A DNA stretch of 64,000 nt. Source: Pseudoalteromonas citrea. GTDB taxonomy: Bacteria; Pseudomonadota; Gammaproteobacteria; Enterobacterales; Alteromonadaceae. The DNA is taken from NCBI RefSeq assembly GCF_000238375.3, contig NZ_AHBZ03000027.1, forward strand, positions 62,001 to 126,000. Direction: 5' to 3'. The translations under genes were made by a program, and so were the position numbers. Positions 1 through 10,862 of this stretch are shown piece after piece; position 1 is the stretch's first letter; each line of letters begins with the position of its first letter. The notes under the pieces were generated by a model. The model worked only from the letters and a program-made list of their open reading frames with translations. It ran no database searches and was not told the DNA's origin.

Positions 1-3000
1 ATTTTTTATCTGGTGTCGGGGTTGGTGTTGGCGTCACAGTCGTAGCACTATCTAGCGTAACGGTTACTGCAACTTGACCCACATCACTTGCGCCATCACT
101 GTCAGAGATTGTGTATTGAATTGTGGCAATACCAGAGAAACCAACATCTGGTGTATAGCGTAAGGTGCTGTTATCCGTAATGCTTACACTACCTTCATCA
201 ACAGTTGCTTCGATGATGGTTAGCACATCACCATCACTATCTTGATCATTAGAGAGCACGTCAATGTCGAGTGTTTGCGTATCGAGTGCAGCTGCTGCAT
301 CATTTACCGTTTGTGGCGCTGTGTTGGTCGTAATGGTTATAGCAGCATGACCACTTGCTGACCCACCTTGTGTATCGGCAATCATATAAGTTACCTGTGC
401 AGTGCCAGATAAATTCTCTGGAGCTGTGAAGTAAACAAGGCCACCCTCAAGTTCTATGGTACCGATGTCAGATGTTGCGTTCACAACAGACAGAGTATCT
501 CCGTCAGCATCTGTGTCATTGTGTAATACATTAAGTTGCATACGATTACCCGCTTTAACTGTGAAGGTGTCGTCTATCGTTACAGGTAACGTATTTCCGT
601 TTAACACAATAGCCATACCACTTGGATCTACAACTGTTTTGTTAGCAATACCATCATCATCGTTAGGGCCACCATCAACGATTTGTAGCTTAATACACCA
701 GTCTCCTGCATTAAGTCCGTCACGCCATTGACTGCTATTTGCTGCTGGACAATAACCTGACTCACCCTGCGCTGACATTACTTTGTTGCCGCCACCTAGT
801 GAGAAGTTAACCCATTCGCCATTTTTGTACTTACGATAAACAGCATTTAAAGGCACCTGCTCATACTGAGGCAATACGATAGTAAAGGTATCTCCAGCAT
901 TCATTAACCCTGAGGCAATGAAGTCATAAAGGCCACCCACGTTTTGCGCTGTATCATCACTTGGTAATTCAGAGCTTAGCAATTGCGCACCACCTGAACT
1001 ATTTTGTGCCACAGACGTGCCTTTACGTAACGATGTACCTGCTTGAGCTTCAATCAAGTGACCCGTCGAATTACCTGCACTACCTTGTAATACGTTAGGT
1101 TGTGAGATTGCATCTTGATAGTCAGGGATCCCGTCACCATCTGAGTCGGCATAGCCTTCTTCATTGTCGGGGATCAAATCACCATCGCTGTCTTGTGATG
1201 TTAATGCTGCCAGTTGTGCAATAACCTCAATATAGACTTCTTGAGACGCACTAAGTGCTGGAGTTGCATTATCGGTCACGCTAGCAGTAATACTATAAAT
1301 ACCCGCAGGTAACTGAGCTGGCGAGAAGGTAAACGCTGTATCTGTTGCACTGGTATTGCTTATACGAGGATCTGCACTTGTCCATGACACTTGTAATTGA
1401 TCATTACTGTTCGCATCCGACACAGTCGCTAAGAGTGTAACCTCACCTTGGTCAGCAGCGACAAGCGTACGGTTTTCACCTTGTTGGGTGATTGTGGTGG
1501 AGATCTGCGGGGCGATATTGCCTTCTTCTATAGATATTGTAGCGATATTGCTTGATGTATCAGCATTCACTTCATTACCAAGTGTAATAATGATTGCCTC
1601 GCCTGTTTCTTGCTGAGCGTCTTGGATCACCTCGAATGTGATTGAGCCAGAACGGCCTGAGGTAATAATGACCTCGCCACTTTCTAAAGTGTGGTCTGCG
1701 GCAGTCGCAGAGCCAGATACTGTATACGGTATGGTTACCGGGTAGCTAGGGGCATCACCATTTAGCTGAACAGTGACGGTGTTACTACTGCCTTCACTGA
1801 CAGTAAAGCCTTGATCTATCGATACTAGCGGGTTCACCGTTACCGTATGCGATGCCATAGCTATGCGTTCTTGGCTGTCTTGGGTTTGCCAATAAACAAG
1901 GTGGTTGCCTGGCGCAAATATACGGGTGTTGTCGACCAGTGATACAGCAAGCGTATTGCCTTGACTGTCGGTCGCGGTAGCTACGCCGAGTTCAACTTTT
2001 GTGAATAAGCCTGTTGCATTCACTGAAGTATCAGCTGGTGCGGTGATTTCTGGCAGGCCTGTTTGCAGTGAGATAATACTTAACGTGGCGCTTGATGCAC
2101 TGCGTGCTTGCTCAGGATCTGCAATTACATAGTTAATCGTCACCGTGGTAGAAGCTTGGGTTGGTGCTTGATATACCAGCTGATTGTTTTCAACCGTCAC
2201 ACTACCAATAGATGCTTGCGCACCAACAATGGTAAGTGGTTGCTCATCGAGGTCAGTATCGTTACTTAACACATCAAGTACGTAGCGATTGGCATCGTTG
2301 CCGTCAAATGTGAATGTATCAGGGTTTGCCTGTGGCATATCGTTCACAGAGACAACATTAATTGCAATGCGAGTTTCAGAAGATTGCTCGCTACCATCAT
2401 CAACGATGTAGGTAAGTGCATCGGCTCCGTTGTAGTTGGCATTAGGCGTATATGTCAGGGTATTGCCTTGCACAGACGCAGTACCAGCATTTGGTTGAGT
2501 AACAAGTTCTACACTTAACGTATCACCGTCGATATCGTTAATCGTGGGGATAAAGCTCGTGGTCCCATCTTCTTGTACCGATATGGTTTGTGCTTGTGCG
2601 CGTGGCGGTGTATTGGTAAAGCTCACCTCAATGTCAAAGGCTGGTAAAGAAGCGCTGAGCTCTTGATCACTGACTGTGATAACAATGTTGTTGCTAATAC
2701 CTACATCATCGCGAGCAGGGGTGCCTGATAAAGTACCCGTTGTGCTATCAAAATTAGCCCATGTCGGTTTATTGGCTATTGTGTAGCTGAACTGCGTGCT
2801 ATCGATATCGGTTGCACTTGGTGTAAAGGTATAAGTATTGCCCTGACGTATAGTGGTCGCAGGTGTACCTGCGATACTTGGCGCATCATTGACGTTATTC
2901 ACTTGAATATCTGCAACAGCCGTTTGTGATGTGAGCGAACCATCATTTGCTTGATAACTAAAACTATCTGTACCAGTAAAGTCATCATTTGGTGTGTAGT

Positions 3001-6000
3001 TTACTTGTCCACCAGACAGTGTTGCAGTGCCATTGCTTGGTTGATTGGTAATAATAAAGCTGACGTTGTCACCATCAATATCACTGCCATTTAACCCCAC
3101 AAATACTGAAGTCTCTTCATCTGTTGTTGCTGACACATTTTGTGCATTGGGTGCATCATTTACTGCAGTGACTGTGATTGCTATTTGTGCCGCTTCCGAG
3201 TCTAACTCTCCGTCATTGGCGATAAATGCAATGCTGTCAGTGCCATTAAAGTTTGCTGTTGGTGTATATGACCAAACCACACCGCTTACTGGTGTGAGTA
3301 CACCATTACTAGGTGTTGTGCTAATTTTGTAAGTTAGCGCCGACTTTTCAATGTCTGTTCCTGTTAGTGTAATGTCGATACGACCGTCTTCGGCCACTGT
3401 CGTTGCACTTGGTGTTGCTACTGGGGCATCATTCACCGCTTCAACGGTTACCAACACCTCTGCTTTATTTGAAATGGCGCCAGCGATATCTTTTACTGTA
3501 TAAGTAAAACTGTCAGTGCCTGAGAAGTTTTCATTGGGTGTGTAGGTCGCGGTCCCGGCCTCAGATATGCTCACCGTACCATATTCAGCCACATCGACCA
3601 GCGTGACACTGTCGATATCTAACTTATCATTCGCATCTACGTCAGTATCATTGCCTAAAATGTTAATTTCAAATGACCCATCTTCTTGAACTTTTGCAGT
3701 GTTGTTTTCAGCCACTGGTGCGTCATTAACTGGCTTAATAGTCACATTCACTGTGGCAGGTATCGATGCTAAAGCTTCACTATCTGTTAGTACATAGGTA
3801 AAGGTCAGTTCTCCAACGGCATCTTTAGCGGGTGCTATATGTAGCTGCCCATCGGCATTAACGGTAACACTAGCAAGGTCAAACACGCCTTCCCCATTGC
3901 CTTGGTCTTCTAGGGTAATGTTTGCCCCATTAAAACCTTGGTCTTCAACATCAGAGTCATTATGTAATATGTCTAACGTCAATGAGGTATCTTCATCGGT
4001 TTGTGCACTATCATTTTCAACAATTGGTCGGTCATTAATTGCGCCAATGTTGATGCTAATTATCGCTTCGTTAGACACTTCCCCGTTGCTGTCGGCAATG
4101 GTGTATTTAAAGGTGTCGGTCGCTACCACATTAAGATTAGGTATGTAAGTTAATGTGCCATCAGCTTGGCTTAGAGTCACTACACCATGTATCGGCTCAG
4201 AGGTAAGTTTAATGTCACCTGTTGGATTGGTGTCTTCGATGTCGCTTGCTTGGGTGCGAATATCGTCTATCGAGATGACTAAGTCTGTATCTTCATTCGT
4301 CACTTTAGAGATGTTGACTGCTTTTGGTGCATCGTTCACAGCGGAAACTGCAATGTTGACCGTGGCAGGTTCAGAGGTTAATGGGGTTGAATCAGACACT
4401 GTGTAAGTAAATGAATCAGGGCCATTAGCGTGTTCATTTGGCGTGTAGGTGGCAATACCATTGGTGATAGACACTGCGCCAAATTTAGGCTCAGTCACAA
4501 GTATGGTAGAAGCCGCGACAAGCTTTTGTTCTGCATCAGTATCATTGTCAATAAGAGAGAAGGTAACGGGCGTATCTTCTTGTGTGCTCGTCTCATCATT
4601 TTTAGCTATTGGCGCATCATCAACAGGGTTAATCGTCAGTGTCACGGTTTGAGTTGTTGATACAAGATCTGTACTGTCTTTAACACGATATGTAAATGTA
4701 TCTTCGAGTGTTTCAGACCCATCATGTTCATAGATAAATGCACCGCTTTCATTGAGAGTAAGCGTACCGTACTTTACAGAGTCTCTTAATATTGCAATAA
4801 GTGTATCGCCAGAGTCTAAATCTACATCAGTGGCAGTACTAAGCAAACCGTTTACTTTCCCAATGCTTAGTGCTTCGCCTTCATTCAATGTAAATTGAAA
4901 AGGTTCAGCTGAGGGAATGTCAGGGCTGTTAATAACTGTAATACTAAACGGTGCCAAGCTCACTGACAGGCTATCTGCTACATTATCTTTGACACTGATG
5001 ATGATGTTTTCGTAAGTACCTACATCTTTATCGGCAGTCATACCCGTCAGCGCGCCAGAGGCTTCATCAAAGGTGAGCCAAGTTGGTTTATTTTTTATTG
5101 AAAAAGTGTGTCTGTCTTCAAGGTCTGGGTCTGTTAATGTCGGTGCGAAGTGATATAGATTGTTTTGCTCGACTTCGAGTAAAGGAGTACCAGTAAGCGA
5201 TGGGGCATCATTGACGTTAATAACTTCTATTGAAAATGGAGTTAGCGCAGTATATCCAGTGCCGTCAAACACCTTAATTGCAATATTTGTGTATGTATTG
5301 ACATCATCATTGCTCGGTGTCCCTACTAGCTGACCTGTTGAGGCATTAAAGCTTAGCCAAGAAGGCATATTATTATTAATAGTGAAGCTTAACCCATCGT
5401 TATCCACATCGCTGGCTGTAGGTGTAAAGTCATACAGTTGATCTTGTTTTACATTGGTTGCTGGTGAGCCAGAAATTAATGGTAAATCTTGAACATTGGC
5501 AACGTTGATATTAATGGTGGCTGGTGTTGACCATGAGGTTTGGTCAAATGCCGCGTAGGTAAAGCTATCAGCACCTGAGAAGTTCAAGTTTCCAGTATAA
5601 GTCACCACATCATTAATAATAGTTATTTTGCCACTTTGGGGTACAGACATAATTTTGTATGTTAAAGGAGATTGCTCGATGTCGCTCGCTGTTAACGTTA
5701 TGGCTATTGGTTGTTCTTCAATGGCGTCGACTTTTTTAGAGTCTGCGCTTGGTTCGTCATTTACTGACTCAATGAGTACATTGACGGTGGCGGGTTGTGA
5801 GGTATTACCACCACTATCAGTGACCATATAGGTAAATGAAAATGCGCCACTTGCATTAGGTGTTGGGTTAACCGAGAGGTTGCCCGCAGGAGTGACGGTT
5901 ACATTCGCAAGCGGATAGATGCCAGCACCTTGGCCTTGATCTTCAAGGGTGATGTTTTCGGCAGTAAACGTTTCATCTTCAATATCAGAGTCGTTTTCTA

Positions 6001-8254
6001 AAATATTGAGTTCTTTAACCGTATCTTCAAGTGTGGTTAACGTATCGTTTTGGGCGATGGGTGTATCATTAACGGCCTCGATATCAAATGTGATAATACC
6101 AGGCTCAGATACGGCACCAAAGTTATCTGTTACTGTGAATGAAAGTGTATCAATACCGGTTTCATTTGCTCTTGGCGTGTAAACAATAGACTCATCTTGT
6201 AAGTTAAAGCTCATAGCGCCTTTTGTTGGCGAACTGATAATACTAATAGCACCTGCGGGTACGCCGTCTTCTATGTCAGAAGTTAAAGCACGTAATGAAA
6301 TTGATTGTGATACGTTATCTTCAATTAATTGAGCTGTATGAGGCGCCACTGTCGGTACGTCGTTATTGAAATTGATATCAATAGTTACTGGACCAGTGAC
6401 ACCATGATATGGACTATCAAAACTATAGCTTAAGGTGTCTTGGCCAAACATATTTGGGTGTGGAGTATATTTGATCTGGCCATCAATCACCTCTGCATCA
6501 CCTAACTTAGGTGCCGAAGTTATTTTTAATGTACTTTTCGCCGAAGATTTATCACCTATAACGTCATTGGCAAGGACATCTATGGTTGTTGTTTGGTCTT
6601 CCTCTATAAAAGCTCTATCCCAGTTAATGGTTGGCGATACTAAATCAGGGGAAAAAGTAAGATTCGCGGTATGCACTTTTGATGCTTGACTAAAGCCTTG
6701 AACAATAAACTGAAATTGACACGTTGGCGTGTTGCTATAGTTGTTGTTCAAAGTAAATGCCCCATTACTGCTGACGTAAAGACCATGGTTCTGACAGAGG
6801 AGGTCAATATTGATAACTGAGACTGAAAGTCGATCTTTTAGCTCATTGCTGATGTTAAAATGACTTAGTAGCCCATCGTTTTCATCTACGTTAAAGCCGT
6901 ACATGCCTGACGAATAAGAGAGATCGCCTGTTAACGGTAGTATGAGTTCTGCATCATCTAGTTTGGTAATATAGAGTGGGAGAGATGTTTGGTAGGTATT
7001 GTCACCGTCAGACACTGCAATAGTTACCTCAACCAAAGTTGATTCAAGTAAGTCTGTGTCGCTATGCACCTCAGGAATACCAAACAGTTCGCCAGAGGTT
7101 GGGTTAATTTTCAGCCATTGTGGCGCTTTTATTAATTGATATGTTAAAGGGTCGTTGTCTGTATTTTCGATATAATGTGGAAACAGCGAAAAGTTCCTAC
7201 CAGTATAAAGGCTATATGGTGCCATGTAATTGACTTTTTGCGAGTAATTAAATGGGAGCACAGTGATTGAAAAAGGCTCGACTAAATAACGGGCTTTACC
7301 ATCGGTAACATAAATATGGATCTCTTCAGTAGTACCGAGATCATCTTCAGTGGGAGTACCTTGTAACATCCCCATGCTGGTATCAAACGTGGCCCAAGTA
7401 GGTTTGTTTTCAATATGAAAACTGTATTCGTTTGGGTCAAGGTGATCTGAGTGTCTAATTGTTGGGTTAAAACTATACATTTGGTTTTGATAGACGCTGC
7501 TCTTAGGGCGATCAGAGAGGGTCACATGATCAACTACTTCAATGTTAAATTGCTTTGTTACACTGAGAGAGGGATCATTCTGATTCTCTAATGTAACACT
7601 AATTTTATACTCTCCAAGTGTGATATTTGGTTGATCATTGAATCGGATACGTGAGCCATACTCTAATTTAAATAGGTGATTATCGTATGCGTTGTCTTCG
7701 AGCCTTATACTATGATAGGGATCCTCACTGATAACGTAGAGGCCTTGATAATCATCTATATGTAATTGATTACTACTTAAATGGAATTCGCCGTTGGTAT
7801 TTGGATTATGACTTAAAGTCGGTGAATCAAAGCCATAGGAGTTCCCTTCACTCCACGTAACTGTAATAGTTTGTTTTGGAGACTGAGTGGATAAGTTATT
7901 AGTAAAGGTATACGTCTCACCTTTGGTAACGTATTGAGGGACTTCCTCAACGATATAACCCGGGTTACTAACATAGACTAATTGAGCTGTGTTAGAAGAG
8001 GAATCTGTTTGATGGTATATCACACTAAAAACGTCATCATTAACCATCGAATAATTAGCGCACCGAAGTTGCAACCCCTCAGCATATACATTGCTACATT
8101 CTATCGCTTTCGCTGATTGTACAAAAAAAAGCATACTCAGAGCTGCCAAAAAAGTCGATATAGTGGTACCCACTTTATTTTTTGTTCTCGCATGAGTAAA
8201 TGCGTAGGGTCGAGTAAATAGAGCTGCTATCCACTCCCGTCGTTTTATAGTCAT
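1..8254 (-). CDS. Giant secreted multi-repeat cadherin/Ig-like protein, choice-of-anchor U type (3' end outside window)
   Basis: One minus-strand frame stays open from the ATG at 8254 to the window edge, at least 2,751 codons, so the C-terminus is missing. An AAGGA ribosome site lies 5-6 nt before the ATG. An unusually long basic leader of about 30 residues precedes a hydrophobic signal core ending FVQSAKA (about residue 50). After it come roughly twenty units of about 90-100 residues. Putative-Ig units with the pattern KPTWATFD...GTLSGTP lie near 7.0-7.5, 4.9-5.5 and 2.6-2.9 kb. Cadherin-like units with the pattern EDxxxxIxVLxND and DxLTY fill most of the rest. Towards the C-terminus are a Calx-beta-like unit (about 1540-1845), DSDGDxIPD calcium-binding repeats (about 1120-1190), a choice-of-anchor U-like domain (about 600-1000), two more repeats and a PTPTPTP linker at the edge. 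A surface or released adhesin/matrix protein is the likely role, by inference. No catalytic domain is visible. Confidence 0.85.
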   Translation of the reverse strand, partial: MTIKRREWIAALFTRPYAFTHARTKNKVGTTISTFLAALSMLFFVQSAKAIECSNVYAEGLQLRCANYSMVNDDVFSVIYHQTDSSSNTAQLVYVSNPGYIVEEVPQYVTKGETYTFTNNLSTQSPKQTITVTWSEGNSYGFDSPTLSHNPNTNGEFHLSSNQLHIDDYQGLYVISEDPYHSIRLEDNAYDNHLFKLEYGSRIRFNDQPNITLGEYKISVTLENQNDPSLSVTKQFNIEVVDHVTLSDRPKSSVYQNQMYSFNPTIRHSDHLDPNEYSFHIENKPTWATFDTSMGMLQGTPTEDDLGTTEEIHIYVTDGKARYLVEPFSITVLPFNYSQKVNYMAPYSLYTGRNFSLFPHYIENTDNDPLTYQLIKAPQWLKINPTSGELFGIPEVHSDTDLLESTLVEVTIAVSDGDNTYQTSLPLYITKLDDAELILPLTGDLSYSSGMYGFNVDENDGLLSHFNISNELKDRLSVSVINIDLLCQNHGLYVSSNGAFTLNNNYSNTPTCQFQFIVQGFSQASKVHTANLTFSPDLVSPTINWDRAFIEEDQTTTIDVLANDVIGDKSSAKSTLKITSAPKLGDAEVIDGQIKYTPHPNMFGQDTLSYSFDSPYHGVTGPVTIDINFNNDVPTVAPHTAQLIEDNVSQSISLRALTSDIEDGVPAGAISIISSPTKGAMSFNLQDESIVYTPRANETGIDTLSFTVTDNFGAVSEPGIITFDIEAVNDTPIAQNDTLTTLEDTVKELNILENDSDIEDETFTAENITLEDQGQGAGIYPLANVTVTPAGNLSVNPTPNASGAFSFTYMVTDSGGNTSQPATVNVLIESVNDEPSADSKKVDAIEEQPIAITLTASDIEQSPLTYKIMSVPQSGKITIINDVVTYTGNLNFSGADSFTYAAFDQTSWSTPATININVANVQDLPLISGSPATNVKQDQLYDFTPTASDVDNDGLSFTINNNMPSWLSFNASTGQLVGTPSNDDVNTYTNIAIKVFDGTGYTALTPFSIEVINVNDAPSLTGTPLLEVEQNNLYHFAPTLTDPDLEDRHTFSIKNKPTWLTFDEASGALTGMTADKDVGTYENIIISVKDNVADSLSVSLAPFSITVINSPDIPSAEPFQFTLNEGEALSIGKVNGLLSTATDVDLDSGDTLIAILRDSVKYGTLTLNESGAFIYEHDGSETLEDTFTYRVKDSTDLVSTTQTVTLTINPVDDAPIAKNDETSTQEDTPVTFSLIDNDTDAEQKLVAASTILVTEPKFGAVSITNGIATYTPNEHANGPDSFTYTVSDSTPLTSEPATVNIAVSAVNDAPKAVNISKVTNEDTDLVISIDDIRTQASDIEDTNPTGDIKLTSEPIHGVVTLSQADGTLTYIPNLNVVATDTFKYTIADSNGEVSNEAIISINIGAINDRPIVENDSAQTDEDTSLTLDILHNDSDVEDQGFNGANITLEDQGNGEGVFDLASVTVNADGQLHIAPAKDAVGELTFTYVLTDSEALASIPATVNVTIKPVNDAPVAENNTAKVQEDGSFEINILGNDTDVDANDKLDIDSVTLVDVAEYGTVSISEAGTATYTPNENFSGTDSFTYTVKDIAGAISNKAEVLVTVEAVNDAPVATPSATTVAEDGRIDITLTGTDIEKSALTYKISTTPSNGVLTPVSGVVWSYTPTANFNGTDSIAFIANDGELDSEAAQIAITVTAVNDAPNAQNVSATTDEETSVFVGLNGSDIDGDNVSFIITNQPSNGTATLSGGQVNYTPNDDFTGTDSFSYQANDGSLTSQTAVADIQVNNVNDAPSIAGTPATTIRQGNTYTFTPSATDIDSTQFSYTIANKPTWANFDSTTGTLSGTPARDDVGISNNIVITVSDQELSASLPAFDIEVSFTNTPPRAQAQTISVQEDGTTSFIPTINDIDGDTLSVELVTQPNAGTASVQGNTLTYTPNANYNGADALTYIVDDGSEQSSETRIAINVVSVNDMPQANPDTFTFDGNDANRYVLDVLSNDTDLDEQPLTIVGAQASIGSVTVENNQLVYQAPTQASTTVTINYVIADPEQARSASSATLSIISLQTGLPEITAPADTSVNATGLFTKVELGVATATDSQGNTLAVSLVDNTRIFAPGNHLVYWQTQDSQERIAMASHTVTVNPLVSIDQGFTVSEGSSNTVTVQLNGDAPSYPVTIPYTVSGSATAADHTLESGEVIITSGRSGSITFEVIQDAQQETGEAIIITLGNEVNADTSSNIATISIEEGNIAPQISTTITQQGENRTLVAADQGEVTLLATVSDANSNDQLQVSWTSADPRISNTSATDTAFTFSPAQLPAGIYSITASVTDNATPALSASQEVYIEVIAQLAALTSQDSDGDLIPDNEEGYADSDGDGIPDYQDAISQPNVLQGSAGNSTGHLIEAQAGTSLRKGTSVAQNSSGGAQLLSSELPSDDTAQNVGGLYDFIASGLMNAGDTFTIVLPQYEQVPLNAVYRKYKNGEWVNFSLGGGNKVMSAQGESGYCPAANSSQWRDGLNAGDWCIKLQIVDGGPNDDDGIANKTVVDPSGMAIVLNGNTLPVTIDDTFTVKAGNRMQLNVLHNDTDADGDTLSVVNATSDIGTIELEGGLVYFTAPENLSGTAQVTYMIADTQGGSASGHAAITITTNTAPQTVNDAAAALDTQTLDIDVLSNDQDSDGDVLTIIEATVDEGSVSITDNSTLRYTPDVGFSGIATIQYTISDSDGASDVGQVAVTVTLDSATTVTPTPTPTPDKK

Positions 8255-8451
8255 AATAGTCCTTTCTATTACTTTAATGTGTACTGGGTGATTAAATCAG
8301 TACTCCATGGTGTTAAATCAAAAATGGTGAGTGCAATGCACTAAATTCTTTACACTTTTTATTATTTATATGCAAAAAGGCATAACAACTTTAATGAAGT
8401 AAGTTGCCATGCCTAGCGTGCTTTGTAAGCGTTCGCTCGATTGTTTTTGCG

Positions 8452-9810
8452 TTACTGATCAGCTGTAATGTTTAAAAAGGCTGACTGTGCGAGCAAGTCT
8501 CTTATTTCATTGCTGGATAGCGGTTCGGTTCTTAGCCTTTGTAGTGTGGCAAAATCACCGTTAAATTGGTGAGCGGCGAGTGTCACGCTCAGTGACGGGT
8601 TACTGAGTTGTGCGGTACTTTCATTGAGGTAGTTGCCAAATGATAAATCGGCGGCAATGTTTGCCTGGGTTTTGCCCCTGACTGCCCAGCTGACATTACC
8701 ATTAAATTGGTCTTGCCACCTTAGGGTAACCGTGACTTCATTTATTCTTTGATCAGCATTACCAAAGTCATATATTACAGATCGTGAGGTGTCATTAAAT
8801 GAGTTACCAAATTCAGCAAATGCTGCGGCCAGTTCATGAGAGCCTTGAATGTGGGAAAGTGTGTTAAAGGTGCCAGTATCATCAATTGTATTCGTGACAA
8901 ATGATGCAATCGTGACGGATATGCCCGCTTGAGATGAGGTTTGCTCTAAATATGAGGTGATGTAACTCTGTTCAACAATATCTGGGAAAATATACAGTGG
9001 CGTATAGGAGAATCGTGCGTATCGAGATTGCTCTCGTGATAAAAGCTCTGAAGTGCTGGCTGATATAATAACGTATTCGTTAGTTTGAGCGTGTTGCGCT
9101 GTATTTACTACAACCCCAGCTGTAGGGAAGTCGGTATCGGTTAATACAATAGTCTTGGGTTCAGTGAGTGAAAACAGCCCGCCGCGTACATCCCCAGTAG
9201 TTTCATTTTTAATAAATAAAAGTTTCTCTTGGAGAGAGTTGGCACACAGCGCTAAGGTACTCGGGTTATTTGCTAAAACGACATTGTCAGAAAACCCAGT
9301 GACGGTGTAACCCGGATTTGTGGCTGCCAGTTCACTAAAATCAAAATTCACAGCGTCACAGCTACAGCTTTGATAACCTTTAAAGGTCACAGTGCCCAAT
9401 GCTAGATCACTCGAAATATCGTCCACATTATTGATTGTAATGATTTCAGTTTGCTTTTGGTTACGGTTATCTGTTTGCGTCGCAATGATTGAAATATAGT
9501 GGGTGTTGTCAGGTACATTGTGTTGAAACTGACCGTCTTGCTTAATGATTGGCGCTTCGATCGCCTGGCCTTGTTGGTCATGAAAAATTAAGCTACTTGC
9601 GATAGGCGTAATACCGCAGTCATTTTCAATAACAGAAGTAAAACTAACGTCATATTCAGACACGGGTGTTGGTGGGGGGGTAACTGTGTTGGTAGGCGTG
9701 TTAGCAGATGTATTAGTGGTGGCTACATTACCATTACTACTTGACGAACCGCCACAGGCAGTTAATAAACAGGCAGTACTTATTGCACACACAAGTGGGA
9801 GCAGTTTCAT
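8452..9810 (-). CDS. Predicted lipoprotein, function unknown
   Basis: The 452-residue product begins with a lipoprotein signal: a hydrophobic stretch followed by the lipobox LLTAC, with C19 the predicted lipidated cysteine. A Ser/Asn/Thr/Pro-rich linker follows (about residues 20-50). The rest is a beta-rich polar region with no family I recognise. A few cysteines in the first half (one pair reads SCSC) could form disulfides. It is transcribed in the same direction as the giant repeat protein, which starts 198 bp downstream, so the two may be expressed together and the lipoprotein may be an envelope partner. That link is inference from position only. The ATG at 9810 is preceded by an AAAGGA-like site. 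Confidence 0.75.
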   Translation of the reverse strand: MKLLPLVCAISTACLLTACGGSSSSNGNVATTNTSANTPTNTVTPPPTPVSEYDVSFTSVIENDCGITPIASSLIFHDQQGQAIEAPIIKQDGQFQHNVPDNTHYISIIATQTDNRNQKQTEIITINNVDDISSDLALGTVTFKGYQSCSCDAVNFDFSELAATNPGYTVTGFSDNVVLANNPSTLALCANSLQEKLLFIKNETTGDVRGGLFSLTEPKTIVLTDTDFPTAGVVVNTAQHAQTNEYVIISASTSELLSREQSRYARFSYTPLYIFPDIVEQSYITSYLEQTSSQAGISVTIASFVTNTIDDTGTFNTLSHIQGSHELAAAFAEFGNSFNDTSRSVIYDFGNADQRINEVTVTLRWQDQFNGNVSWAVRGKTQANIAADLSFGNYLNESTAQLSNPSLSVTLAAHQFNGDFATLQRLRTEPLSSNEIRDLLAQSAFLNITADQ

Positions 9811-9845
9811 CTCATATCCTTTGAAAAGTTAAATTCCATTATAAC

Positions 9846-9860
9846 GGTACAGATTGTACC
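9846..9860. promoter_or_regulatory. Perfect inverted repeat GGTACA-N3-TGTACC, possible operator
   Basis: Six-base arms separated by GAT lie 36 bp before the lipoprotein start codon, where a promoter would be expected. No regulator can be assigned. Short palindromes also occur by chance. Confidence 0.3.
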
Positions 9861-10098
9861 CCAAATGTCCTGTTTCATTCAATAGTAGTAAGGTCTTGCC
9901 TTAATTGAATTAATACACGTTTATCTAATGATTTTACGCGAGGTGAAAATGAAAAAATGCATATGTGTGTTTATTCAGCTGCAGTAAAACTCAATTGTTT
10001 GGACAAAATTCAGGTTAAAACGGCACTGATGAAGCTGAGTCCATAGTCCTTCCACATTTGGGTTCTATCATGACTAAAAATCACCAGAGTAACTCGTT

Positions 10099-10755
10099 AT
10101 GACACAGCATACATTCGACGTATTGACAGGCAATGACATTACCGAAGCAATTGATGAAATTGCACGGCTAAGGATCGACATCTTTGCAGAATACCCGTAT
10201 TTGTATGATGGGTCTGTGAGTTATGAAGTTGAATACCTTCGTAAGTTTGCGAACACTAAGCAAAGTTTTATGGTGGTCATGAAAGATAAAGGCGAGATTG
10301 TTGGGGCTTTGACAGGGTTACCTTTAGCCCACGAGCAGCCAGCTGTAATGCGGCCATTTATTAATAGTATGTACCCGCTTACATCGACGTTTTATTTTAG
10401 CGAAGTATTAATGTACCCAGTATATCGAGGCAATGGGTATGCCAGTAAACTGTTTAAGTTGGCTGAGCAGTATGTCAGTCAGCTATGTACTTATACGTAT
10501 ATTGCGCTTGCCACTGTTGTCCGTGAAGCAAATCATTTGAAAAGGCCCAGCGCGTATCGCCCGTTAGATGGTATGTGGCAGCACTTTGGGTATAAACCAT
10601 TAGCAAACCATATTTGTATCATGGACTGGCAGGAGCATGGTGACGATCATGAAACAGCCAAGCCGTTAATGTTTTGGATAAAATCATTGAGTAATGCTTA
10701 CCAAAGCTGGGCACAACGTTCAACCCCTTTGAACAGTATGACTGCGCTTGGTTAG
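10099..10755 (+). CDS. GNAT family N-acetyltransferase
   Basis: The 218-residue protein has the GNAT fold pattern. An N-terminal strand-helix region (IDEIARLRIDIFAEYPY) is followed by a central beta strand (FYFSEVLMYPVYRGNGYASKLF) that carries the acetyl-CoA pyrophosphate-binding R-G-N-G-Y-A motif at about residues 112-117. The C-terminal part with YRPLDGMWQHFGYKP fits the closing strand of the fold. The family transfers acetyl groups from acetyl-CoA to amines, but the acceptor cannot be inferred here. The gene stands alone, with 288 bp upstream and about 107 bp before the next gene. Confidence 0.8.
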   Translation: MTQHTFDVLTGNDITEAIDEIARLRIDIFAEYPYLYDGSVSYEVEYLRKFANTKQSFMVVMKDKGEIVGALTGLPLAHEQPAVMRPFINSMYPLTSTFYFSEVLMYPVYRGNGYASKLFKLAEQYVSQLCTYTYIALATVVREANHLKRPSAYRPLDGMWQHFGYKPLANHICIMDWQEHGDDHETAKPLMFWIKSLSNAYQSWAQRSTPLNSMTALG

Positions 10756-10862
10756 GTATTAAGTTATATTTGCGTCTTAGTATTTTTATATGCGTGATTT
10801 AATTGAATGATTATTGTCACTCTCTCGGTCTAGTGGTTATTAATTAGATACTGAGATGTACA

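Noticed and set aside
456-6689. Several plus-strand frames of 60-95 codons across the first 6.7 kb
   Set aside because: They are Ser/Thr/Val-rich shadows of the repeat-encoding minus-strand gene, have no ribosome sites, and conflict with a single open frame of more than 2,750 codons.
1-8254. Tandem DNA repeats or CRISPR-like array in the repeat-protein gene
   Set aside because: Similarity is at protein level with units of about 300 bp and diverged DNA. No short regular repeats with spacers exist.
9949-9987. 12-codon frame after GAGGTGAAA (starts MKKCIC)
   Set aside because: The ribosome site is good, but the peptide is too short to judge and nothing else supports it.
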